Source: Hoeflea sp. IMCC20628 (lineage in GTDB: Bacteria; Pseudomonadota; Alphaproteobacteria; Rhizobiales; Rhizobiaceae). From it: a DNA stretch of 64,000 nt. Below the pieces are notes generated by a model. The model had not been told where the DNA came from and searched no databases. It worked only from the letters and a program-made list of their open reading frames with translations. Positions 56,935 to 64,000 of the stretch are shown here, in pieces. Position 1 is the stretch's first letter; each line of letters begins with the position of its first letter. The DNA lies in NCBI RefSeq assembly GCF_001011155.1, contig NZ_CP011479.1, positions 2,436,501 through 2,500,500 of the forward strand, written 5' to 3'. The position numbers were made by a program, and so were the translations under genes.

Positions 56935-57099
56935 ATGATTCGCTATCAAGCCACACCGGAAAAAAAGACGGCAGAAACGCCTGCCGCCAAAACAACAAAG
57001 GCCGCGGCCAAGGCTCCAAGCAAGGCCAAGGCCGCTGCAGCTACGCCGAAGAAAGACCTGCTCGATATTGCGCCGGAGACCACCGACGACAAGGACTGA
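56935..57099 (+). CDS. Tiny Lys/Ala-rich protein (54 residues)
   Basis: ATG at 56935 opens 54 codons: MIRYQATPEKK, then a Lys/Ala/Thr/Pro-rich middle (KTTKAAAKAPSKAKAAAATPK) and an acidic end (DLLDIAPETTDDKD). Composition recalls histone-H1-like tails of DNA-binding proteins. It stands alone between the periplasmic-protein gene and aspS and is followed by a good terminator 30 bases on, which supports real transcription. No clear ribosome binding site is seen. Confidence 0.5.
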   Translation: MIRYQATPEKKTAETPAAKTTKAAAKAPSKAKAAAATPKKDLLDIAPETTDDKD

Positions 57100-57129
57100 G
57101 CGAAACTTCGGACAGACCGAGACATCAAG

Positions 57130-57166
57130 AAAAAGCCCGGGAAACATCAGTTTACCCGGGCTTTTT
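57130..57166. terminator. Bidirectional terminator between tiny ORF and aspS
   Basis: Stem GCCCGGG (57135-57141) and CCCGGGC (57155-57161) with an inner AAAC/GTTT pair, five A before and five T after. It can end the plus-strand small gene and the minus-strand aspS. Confidence 0.93.
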
Positions 57167-57189
57167 GATGATTTGATTCCGGTGAAGCC

Positions 57190-58977
57190 CTATTCAGGCT
57201 TGGGCGGAATCGGGCGGATAGAGAGATCGCGCAATTGCGCCGGCGATGCCGGGCTTGGAGCGCCCATCAACAGGTCCTGGGCCTGCTGGTTCATCGGGAA
57301 CAGCGCCACTTCGCGCAGGTTCTTGGCGCCGACGATCAGCATGATCACCCGATCGACACCGGCTGCCATGCCGCCATGCGGTGGCGCACCGTACTGGAAT
57401 GCACGGTAGAGACCGCCGAAGCGTTCTTCCACATCGGCCTGGCTCAAGCCGACCTTTTCAAAGGCCTTGACCATCAGTTCGGGCGACTGGTTACGAATCG
57501 AACCCGAGGCAATTTCGAAGCCGTTGCAGACGAGATCGTACTGATAGGCCATGAGGCTCAGCGGATCCTGGGTCTCGAGCGCTTCCATGCCGCCCTGAGG
57601 CATCGAGAACGGGTTGTGTGCAAACTCGACCTTCTTGGCGTCCTCGTCCCATTCGTAGAACGGGAAGTCGACAATCCAGCACAGTTCGAAACGGTCTTCG
57701 TCGACGAGGTTGAGTTCCTCGCCAGCGCGGGTGCGGGCGTCGCCTGCAAAGCGGGCGAACTTCGCCGGATCGCCGGCTGCGAAGAAGCAGGCGTCACCGT
57801 CTTCAAGGCCCATCTGGATGCGGAGGGCTTCGGTGCGCTCCGGTCCGATGTTCTTGGCGATCGGGCCGGCACCTTCGATGGTGTCGCCTTCCTTGCGCCA
57901 GAAGATATAGCCCAGACCCGGCTGGCCCTGGCCTTGCGCCCAGGAGTTCATCCGGTCGCAGAATGCGCGGCTGCCGCCGGTCTTGGCGGGAATGGCCCAG
58001 ACTTCAACCTTGGGGTTGTTGGCGATCATGCCGGCAAACACCTTGAAGCCGGAACCGGCGAAATGTTCGGTCACCGACTGCATCTCGATCGGGTTGCGCA
58101 GATCGGGCTTGTCGGAGCCGTATTTGCGGATCGATTCGGCATGCGGGATGCGGCGGAATTTCTGTGTCACCGGCTTGCCTTCGGCAAACTGTTCGAACAC
58201 GCCGCGCATCACCGGCTCCATCGTGTCCCAGACATCTTCCTGGGTGACGAAGCTCATTTCCAAATCAAGCTGGTAGAATTCGCCCGGCAGACGGTCAGCG
58301 CGCGGGTCTTCATCGCGGAAACACGGTGCGATCTGGAAGTAGCGGTCAAAGCCAGCGACCATCAGGAGCTGCTTGTATTGCTGCGGCGCCTGCGGCAGGG
58401 CGTAGAACTGGCCCGGATGAATGCGGCTCGGCACCAGGAAGTCGCGGGCGCCTTCGGGCGATGACGCGGTCAGGATCGGCGTGGCGTATTCGGCGAACCC
58501 GATCTCGGTCATGCGGTTTCGCATGTCGGCAATCACCTTGGTGCGGGTGACGATGTTCTTGTGCAGGGTTTCGCGGCGCAAATCGAGGAAACGGTATTTG
58601 AGGCGCACGTCTTCGGGATAATCCGGCTCGCCAAAGACCGGCAGCGGCAGCTCCTTGGCCGCCGAAAGAACTTCGATCTCCTGGGCAAAGACCTCGATCT
58701 CGCCGGTGCCGAGATTGGTGTTGATGGTGTCGGCCATGCGTTCCTTGACGACGCCGTCGATGCGGATCACCCATTCGCCGCGAACCTTTTCCGCGGTCTT
58801 GAAAGCCGGCGAATCCGGATCGGCGACGATCTGGGTCAGGCCGTAATGGTCGCGAAGGTCGATGAACAGCAGACCGCCATGGTCACGGACACGGTGCACC
58901 CAGCCCGAAAGTCGAACGGTGGCGCCGGTATCGCTCTTGCGAAGCGCAGCACAGGTATGGGAACGGTAGGGATGCAT
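57190..58977 (-). CDS. aspS: Aspartyl-tRNA synthetase, bacterial type
   Basis: A 595-residue class II synthetase. N-terminal OB fold: [31 protein letters not shown]. Motif 2: [25 protein letters not shown]; a large GAD insertion domain (about 300-420); motif 3: [14 protein letters not shown]. Alphaproteobacterial AspRS often lacks strict tRNA-Asp discrimination and relies on GatCAB; that cannot be settled here. ATG at 58977 with GAGGAT upstream is used; the long frame to 59418 is not real. Confidence 0.96.
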   Translation of the reverse strand: MHPYRSHTCAALRKSDTGATVRLSGWVHRVRDHGGLLFIDLRDHYGLTQIVADPDSPAFKTAEKVRGEWVIRIDGVVKERMADTINTNLGTGEIEVFAQEIEVLSAAKELPLPVFGEPDYPEDVRLKYRFLDLRRETLHKNIVTRTKVIADMRNRMTEIGFAEYATPILTASSPEGARDFLVPSRIHPGQFYALPQAPQQYKQLLMVAGFDRYFQIAPCFRDEDPRADRLPGEFYQLDLEMSFVTQEDVWDTMEPVMRGVFEQFAEGKPVTQKFRRIPHAESIRKYGSDKPDLRNPIEMQSVTEHFAGSGFKVFAGMIANNPKVEVWAIPAKTGGSRAFCDRMNSWAQGQGQPGLGYIFWRKEGDTIEGAGPIAKNIGPERTEALRIQMGLEDGDACFFAAGDPAKFARFAGDARTRAGEELNLVDEDRFELCWIVDFPFYEWDEDAKKVEFAHNPFSMPQGGMEALETQDPLSLMAYQYDLVCNGFEIASGSIRNQSPELMVKAFEKVGLSQADVEERFGGLYRAFQYGAPPHGGMAAGVDRVIMLIVGAKNLREVALFPMNQQAQDLLMGAPSPASPAQLRDLSIRPIPPKPE

Positions 58978-59211
58978 GGCATATCCTCGATGGCTGGGAC
59001 CAATGGGTGGAATCGGCGGATTGGCGGAGTGCAAAAAGAGGTTCGCATCGCCGCCTCGGCGCACGGTAAAAATCGCGCGGAAAAGCGCATGACCCACCCT
59101 CTTTGTCAAGGTGAAACGGCGCAATCGCACTGTGCATTGGCGGGATTTCGCCACGACGGGCAGACAAATCCGGTGTAGGACTCGGGTTACTGTTTCTCGT
59201 ATCGGCCTGTC

Positions 59212-60495
59212 ATGCATTCGCTTCGTCCGCTCATACCACTTTTGACAACCGCAGGCGTGCTGCTGGCCGGCAACGGTCTGCAGGGCACGCTGATCAGCCT
59301 GCGTGGCTCGGCGGAGGGGTTTTCGCCGACCGTCATCGGGCTTGCCGGCGCGGGCTATTATTTCGGTTTCATCATCGGCTGCTGGATGACGCCGTGGCTG
59401 CTGCGGACCACCGGACACATTCGCGCCTTTGCCGCCATGGCCGCGATTGCGGCTTGCGCCTCGCTCGCCATGGTGATGGTCATCGATCCGTTCTTCTGGT
59501 TCCTGATGCGGCTGGTCACCGGGATCTGCTTTGCATCGCTGTTTGCCAATGTGGAAAGCTGGATCAACTCACAGATCACCAACGCCAACCGGGCCAGAAC
59601 CCTGGCGATCTACCGTTTTGTCGATCTGGGCGCCGTGACCGCATCACAGTATCTGTTGCCGATTTTCGGCATTGGCGGGTTCGAGATCTTTGCAGTGATG
59701 ACGATGCTGATCATCCTGTCGATTGTGCCGGTGTCGCTCGCAGATCGTTCGAACCCTGCCCCGCCAGCACCCTTTTCCTTCAGCCCAAAACGATTGTGGC
59801 TGGTGTCGCCGCTGGCCTCGGCCGGCGCCATCACCGTCGGGCTGACAACGGCGTCATTCCGCTCGGTGGGACCGCTCTATGCGGAAAGCCTCGGCCTGCA
59901 GGTCTCCGACATCGCCTCGTTCATGAGTGCCGGCATCATCGGCGGGATCATGCTGCAATATCCGCTCGGCTATCTGTCCGACAAGATCGGCCGCCGTACC
60001 GTGCTGCTGATGGCAACCACCGGCTCCACCCTGTGCGGGCTGTTCATGGTCTGGTTTGCGGGCAGCGATGTGGCGCTCAATCTGACCGGCATTTTCCTGT
60101 GGGGGGCGTTCACCATGCCGCTCTACTCGCTGTCGGCGGCACACGCCAATGACCGGGCCAAGGACGGTGAATTCGTGCAGATCGCCTCTGGCCTGATGTT
60201 CTTCTGGGCCATCGGCGCCTCGATTGGCCCGCTTTTGTCGGCAGTGCTGGTCGACTGGCTCGGCCCGGTGGCGTTTTTCGCCTTTATCTGTGCCATGCAC
60301 GGCAGCTTCGTTGTCTACACCATCATACGGATCATCCGCGGAGCGCCCGATGAACCCGACCGTGGCCGGTTCACCGGATTGTTGCGCACCTCGCCGGTTT
60401 TTGCGCGCATGGCGTCACAGTCAGTCAACCGAATGCCGGACACGGATGATCCAAATCCGTTTCCAGGGCAAGACAAACCGGAAAAATCCCGCTAA
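59212..60495 (+). CDS. MFS transporter (YcaD-like)
   Basis: A 427-residue carrier with about 12 helices. Loop motif [16 protein letters not shown] in the second half; the first half has [26 protein letters not shown], a stretch typical of the YcaD/UMF-like MFS group, in which substrate is unknown. It is divergent from aspS and followed by rnd after 9 bases, so the two may be co-transcribed. Confidence 0.87.
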   Translation: MHSLRPLIPLLTTAGVLLAGNGLQGTLISLRGSAEGFSPTVIGLAGAGYYFGFIIGCWMTPWLLRTTGHIRAFAAMAAIAACASLAMVMVIDPFFWFLMRLVTGICFASLFANVESWINSQITNANRARTLAIYRFVDLGAVTASQYLLPIFGIGGFEIFAVMTMLIILSIVPVSLADRSNPAPPAPFSFSPKRLWLVSPLASAGAITVGLTTASFRSVGPLYAESLGLQVSDIASFMSAGIIGGIMLQYPLGYLSDKIGRRTVLLMATTGSTLCGLFMVWFAGSDVALNLTGIFLWGAFTMPLYSLSAAHANDRAKDGEFVQIASGLMFFWAIGASIGPLLSAVLVDWLGPVAFFAFICAMHGSFVVYTIIRIIRGAPDEPDRGRFTGLLRTSPVFARMASQSVNRMPDTDDPNPFPGQDKPEKSR

Positions 60496-60504
60496 AGGCC
60501 AATC

Positions 60505-61656
60505 ATGGACATGATTACAACGACCGAGGCGCTTGCCGCCTTTTGCACCCGCCTTGCCAGCCACGACTTTGTCACTGTTGACACCGAGTTCCTGCGTGAG
60601 ACCACCTATTGGCCCGAGCTCTGCCTCATCCAGATGGCAGGCCCGGACGACGAAGGTATCGTCGACCCGCAAGCTGAAGGGATTGATCTCAAACCATTTT
60701 TTGACCTGATGGCGGATTCGTCGGTGATCAAGGTGTTTCACGCCGCGCGCCAGGACATCGAAATCGTGGTCAAGCTCGGAGATCTGGTTCCGCACCCGAT
60801 TTTCGACACCCAGGTCGCGGCCATGGTCTGCGGTTTCGGCGAATCAATTTCCTATGATCAGCTGGTTTCGCGGATCACCGGCGCACCAATCGACAAATCC
60901 TCGCGATTTACCGACTGGAGCCGCCGGCCGCTCAGCGACAAGCAGCTGGATTACGCCCTGGCCGACGTCACCCATCTGCGCGATGTCTATCTCGAGCTTG
61001 TCTCCCGGCTGGAAGCCGAAAACCGCGCCCATTGGCTGATCGACGAAATGGCCATACTGGAAACGCGCGCCACCTATGAGGTCGAGCCCGAGGACGCCTG
61101 GCGGCGGCTGAAGATGCGGGTCAAGAAACCCGCCGAGCTGTGCGTGCTGCAGCATGTGGCAGCCTGGCGCGAACGCGAAGCCAAGGCCCGCAACGTGCCG
61201 CGCGGCCGGGTGATCAAGGACGACGCGATTTACGAGATCGCACAGCAGCAGCCGCAGGACAGCGAAGCTCTGTCGCGGCTGCGGACAATTCCGCGCGGCT
61301 GGGAGCGGTCGCAACAGGGCGCCACCATCGTCGAGATCGTCAAGGAAGCGCTTGAAACACCAAAGGACGAGATGCCGCGGCTGCCGCGCCAGAGACAGGC
61401 GCCCGAGGGTGCTCAGGCCGCGGTGGAACTGCTGCGCGTGCTGCTCAAGCTGACGGTGGAAAAAGAGAATGTTGCCGCCAAGATCATCGCCACTTCCGAT
61501 GACCTTGAAGCCATTGCCATTGACGGCGAAGCCGCCGATGTCGGAGCGCTGAAAGGCTGGCGCCGGGAATTGTTCGGCGACCGGGCGCTCAAGCTCATTC
61601 GCGGCGAAGTGGCGCTCAGATTTACCGACAAGAAGGTCGAAGCGGTCGAGCTTTAA
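60505..61656 (+). CDS. rnd: Ribonuclease D
   Basis: A 383-residue DEDDy exonuclease: Exo I FVTVDTEFLRE, Exo II VFHAARQDIEIV, Exo III YALADVTHLRDVY with the catalytic Tyr and Asp. An HRDC-like helical domain follows (about 205-285). It trims tRNA 3' ends. Length matches the family. Confidence 0.94.
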   Translation: MDMITTTEALAAFCTRLASHDFVTVDTEFLRETTYWPELCLIQMAGPDDEGIVDPQAEGIDLKPFFDLMADSSVIKVFHAARQDIEIVVKLGDLVPHPIFDTQVAAMVCGFGESISYDQLVSRITGAPIDKSSRFTDWSRRPLSDKQLDYALADVTHLRDVYLELVSRLEAENRAHWLIDEMAILETRATYEVEPEDAWRRLKMRVKKPAELCVLQHVAAWREREAKARNVPRGRVIKDDAIYEIAQQQPQDSEALSRLRTIPRGWERSQQGATIVEIVKEALETPKDEMPRLPRQRQAPEGAQAAVELLRVLLKLTVEKENVAAKIIATSDDLEAIAIDGEAADVGALKGWRRELFGDRALKLIRGEVALRFTDKKVEAVEL

Positions 61657-61662
61657 GGCCGC

Positions 61663-62958
61663 TTATCTATACAAATCAGCACGGGTCGGCGGCAATCCCG
61701 CCGGTCCACGTCTGACGCGCGTCGTCACGGTCTGGTAGAGCCGCACCGTGTTGCGCTCGAACGCAATCGAGCAGCCGCCGAGATAGACAAGCCAGAGCCT
61801 GGTCTTGACCTCTCCGACTTCGGCGACGGCGGCGTCGTAATTGGCCAGCAACCGGTCGTGCCAGAGCTTGCAGGTACGCTGGTAATGCTCGCGCCAGTTC
61901 TCTACATCATGCACCTCGAAGCCGTGCTGCTCCAGATTCATCACCGTATTGCCGATGTGATCAAGTTCGCCGCCGGGGAAGATGTATTTCGTCAGCAGCG
62001 CGAACTCCTTGTTCTTCTTGCGGAAGGTCTTGGCGTCCTTTTTGGCAGGCCGGGTGATGGCGTGGTGCAGATAGATGCCGCCCGGCTTGAGCACGCGGGC
62101 GATGGTTGAGTAATAGGTCGGGTAATTGTCGATGCCGATGGCTTCATGCATGCCGATCGAGGAGATCTTGTCGAATTCGCCCTCCACCTTGGCATAATCA
62201 AGCAGGATGAAATTCACCCGGTCCGACAATCCAAGCTCCTCGGCTTTTGCCTTGGCAAATTCAAACTGGCGCTCGGACAGGGTGACGCCGGTGACATGAA
62301 CAGCGTAATTGGCTGCCGCATAGAGCGCCAGCGAGCCCCAGCCAAAGCCGATGTCGAGCATCTTGTCGCCGGGCTGCAGCCGCATTTTGCGGCAGATCAT
62401 CTCCAGCTTGTCGCTCTGCATCTGGTCAATGTCATTGTCCCAAAGGGTGCAATAGCCGCAGGTGTAGACCATCTGCTCGTCGAGAAAGAGATTATAAAAC
62501 GCGTTTGAGACATCATAGTGATAGGCGATGTTCTTCTGGTTTTCCTCGGCATTGCCGTCAGACGGTTTCTCGTCGGGCTGATCGCTCAGCGGCCATGGCC
62601 CGCCCTTGCCGACAAACATGAATTTGCGCAGCGTGTTGAAAACCAGGAATTTGTTGAGCGTCTTGCGGATCTCGCGGGTACGAACCTTGGGCCGTCGCGC
62701 CACCAGGTCGAACATGTCGCCGTTTTCAAAGTCGATGCGCTTGGACACCCAGAGATTGAGCAGGGTTTCGGGATTGGGAGAGCGCAACAGCGCTGCAACC
62801 AGACCTTCGTCAGCCAGAAGGATCGTAAAGGCCTTTGGATCAAGATCCTCGGGTACGGTTGATCCGTCCCAGAGCCTGAATCCGATGTCGAGTTCAAGAA
62901 CCTTGCGTGCATGAGCGACGAGTTTGCGGAAACTTTTCAGACGGCTTTTGGCGCTCAT
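61663..62958 (-). CDS. cfa: Cyclopropane-fatty-acyl-phospholipid synthase
   Basis: A 431-residue SAM-dependent methyltransferase. Motif I DKMLDIGFGWGSLALYAA, then VTGVTLSERQFEFAKAKAEELG, KISSIGMHEAIGIDNYPTYYSTIARVLKPGGIYLHHAI and the Cys in YTCGYCTLWD. It adds a methylene to membrane unsaturated acyl chains, often in stationary phase or acid stress. Start at 62958 (a GTG at 62964 is an alternative with GGGAG nearer). Convergent with rnd, 6 bases apart. Confidence 0.93.
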   Translation of the reverse strand: MSAKSRLKSFRKLVAHARKVLELDIGFRLWDGSTVPEDLDPKAFTILLADEGLVAALLRSPNPETLLNLWVSKRIDFENGDMFDLVARRPKVRTREIRKTLNKFLVFNTLRKFMFVGKGGPWPLSDQPDEKPSDGNAEENQKNIAYHYDVSNAFYNLFLDEQMVYTCGYCTLWDNDIDQMQSDKLEMICRKMRLQPGDKMLDIGFGWGSLALYAAANYAVHVTGVTLSERQFEFAKAKAEELGLSDRVNFILLDYAKVEGEFDKISSIGMHEAIGIDNYPTYYSTIARVLKPGGIYLHHAITRPAKKDAKTFRKKNKEFALLTKYIFPGGELDHIGNTVMNLEQHGFEVHDVENWREHYQRTCKLWHDRLLANYDAAVAEVGEVKTRLWLVYLGGCSIAFERNTVRLYQTVTTRVRRGPAGLPPTRADLYR

Positions 62959-63377
62959 CAACACTCACTCCCGGAAAAATACCATCGCCGAAGCAATAGC
63001 ACGCCGGTCTTTCGACCGGCCATCAATCAATTGCCCCCCTTTTATGCCACCTGCCCGCCAAGGCAACCTCCAATACCGAAGCGTCATTGTAGCTGGCTGC
63101 GGCAATCGCTAGCCGGTGCACCGTTTCTTATTGAACTTTCTTCCCGACGTTGGGCCCGCTCGCATCAACTCCACCCCTGCCATGCGGTCCACAGCACGGT
63201 GAAGACCAGCGACGTACCGATTTGCTCTGACCGACGCAGATCTGCCTTTTCAGGTTTCGGTGTCGCCAGACGCGAAGGCCGGATGCGCCAAGCCCCCCCC
63301 CCCCCGCGAATAGCGCCTTGCAAAATCCATCTTGCCAACGTACCGACCAGTTGGTATGCTGACCAAAACTGGAACCA
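62959..63377. other. Spacer between cfa and tetR-like gene
   Basis: No gene can be supported. It holds a 13-C homopolymer (63293-63305) and a dyad operator (63341-63356). A minus-strand frame ending FTVLWTAWQGWS near 63180 could be the tail of an old gene, but it starts in the homopolymer and has no start codon or ribosome site. Confidence 0.4.
63341..63356. promoter_or_regulatory. Probable TetR-type operator
   Basis: TACCGACCAGTTGGTA, 12 of 16 positions symmetric (TACC-n-AC-nn-GT-n-GGTA). It lies 21 bases before the tetR-like start, as expected for an autorepressing member of this family. Confidence 0.55.
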
Positions 63378-64000
63378 ATGATGACCGATACGTTAGCCGA
63401 AACCGTCCCAACACCACAAAACGCCCGCGACAAGCTGCTGACTGCAGGTCTGGCCGTGATCCGCTCCAAGGGCTATTCCGGCACCACCGTTGATGAGCTT
63501 TGCACAACCGCGGGAGTGACCAAGGGCGCGTTCTTTCATCACTTCAAGAGCAAGGAAGCACTTGGGGTAGCTGCTGCGGACTACTGGTCGGAGTTCACTG
63601 GTGAGCTATTTGCCTCGGCGCCCTATCACGACCATCCCGATCCGCTCGACCGGGTGCTGGGCTATATCGATTTTCGCCGGCTTTTGCTGGCAGGCGAATT
63701 GCCGGACTACAGCTGCCTGGTCGGCACCATGGTGCAGGAGACCTATCTGACAGCACCGGCGATCCGTGACGCCTGCCACGCCGCCATTGCCGGCCACGCG
63801 GACACGCTGGCGCCCGACATCCAGGCGGCGATGGACGCGCGGGGCATGAGTGACGCCGGATGGACCGCCGAGAGCCTGGCGCTGCACACGCAAGTGGTGC
63901 TGCAGGGCGCCTTCATTCTGGCCAAGGCGGAGGATTCCGTCTCGGTCGCCATCGACAGTGTCGCCCATCTCAAGCGTTACGTGACGCTGTTGTTTTCCCA
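63378..64000 (+). CDS. TetR/AcrR-family regulator, cut by window end
   Basis: An open frame runs from ATG at 63378 to the window edge, about 207 residues. N-terminal helix-turn-helix: ARDKLLTAGLAVIRSKGYSGTTVDELCTTAGVTKGAFFHHFKSKEALGVAA, as in TetR. The C-terminal ligand domain includes DYSCLVGTMVQETYLTAPAIRDACHAAI. The protein is almost complete because family members are about 200-220 residues. Target genes lie outside the window. Confidence 0.88.
   Translation, partial: MMTDTLAETVPTPQNARDKLLTAGLAVIRSKGYSGTTVDELCTTAGVTKGAFFHHFKSKEALGVAAADYWSEFTGELFASAPYHDHPDPLDRVLGYIDFRRLLLAGELPDYSCLVGTMVQETYLTAPAIRDACHAAIAGHADTLAPDIQAAMDARGMSDAGWTAESLALHTQVVLQGAFILAKAEDSVSVAIDSVAHLKRYVTLLFS

Noticed and set aside
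62911-63381. 156-residue plus-strand frame between cfa and tetR
   Set aside because: It runs through the 13-C tract and the operator, overlaps the cfa start and the tetR start, and has random-looking Pro/Arg/Ser composition.

Overview
The window is a GC-rich alphaproteobacterial chromosome segment of the Hyphomicrobiales/Rhizobiales type. The block order rplM-rpsI-speB-argC, the ldtR/ldtP pair, glyA-nrdR-ribD-ribE and hemB-RDD are arranged as in rhizobia, and family-specific proteins (DUF2842, DUF6163, ubiquinol-cytochrome c chaperone) fit that group. A Hoeflea-like or related genus is a guess, not something the sequence proves. Most of the window is ordinary core genome; bases 8100-24100 are the accessory part.

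Layout. 1-7963: the end of a CoA-binding protein gene, a small secreted protein, a VOC protein, an ECHDC3-like crotonase, a thioesterase, rplM-rpsI with a clear sigma70-type promoter and terminator, speB, argC, a YrhK-like protein, heme A synthase and a DUF2842 protein. 8122-17743: an exopolysaccharide locus with a CelD/BcsL-type acyltransferase, a chain-length/co-polymerase protein with a degenerate kinase domain, a Wza-type lipoprotein, a glycosyltransferase, a WcaJ-type initiating transferase and a Wzy-type polymerase. No flippase is seen. A complete IS66-family element (ISBst12-like, single transposase) sits between the co-polymerase and the export lipoprotein. 17873-24041: tRNA-Pro(GGG) and two tandem TadG-like VWA genes. 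The first is broken by an IS66 array: a second full copy in the opposite orientation to the first, fused to a 5'-truncated third copy. Target duplications show how this array arose, and removing it restores a 541-residue frame, the same length as the intact paralogue.

24212-32255: a divergent GNAT/LysR pair, each with a small unknown partner gene. Then, on the minus strand, a ubiquinol-cytochrome c chaperone, yceD, plsX, fabH, ihfA and a MerR-type regulator run in series; bamE is on the plus strand. 32408-45553: a K+-independent-type proton pyrophosphatase, an MFS carrier, nusB and ribH, an inserted pair (DUF2161 nuclease-fold protein and O-antigen-ligase-like protein), then glyA-nrdR-ribD-ribE, and a Tat-exported L,D-transpeptidase with its LdtR-type regulator. 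45679-62958: a DUF6163 protein, hemB, an intergenic repeat, RDD protein, SLC13 permease, bpt, EamA exporter, DUF3750, parC, a periplasmic protein of unknown function, a tiny Lys/Ala-rich ORF, aspS, an MFS carrier, rnd and cfa. The window ends inside a TetR regulator that has a probable operator and a 13-C tract upstream.

The main results are the reconstructable IS66 history inside a duplicated tadG pair, the inverted near-identical IS copies around half of the polysaccharide locus, the degenerate co-polymerase kinase, and several unexplained dyads and small genes. No CRISPR array, prophage or clearly new defence system was found.
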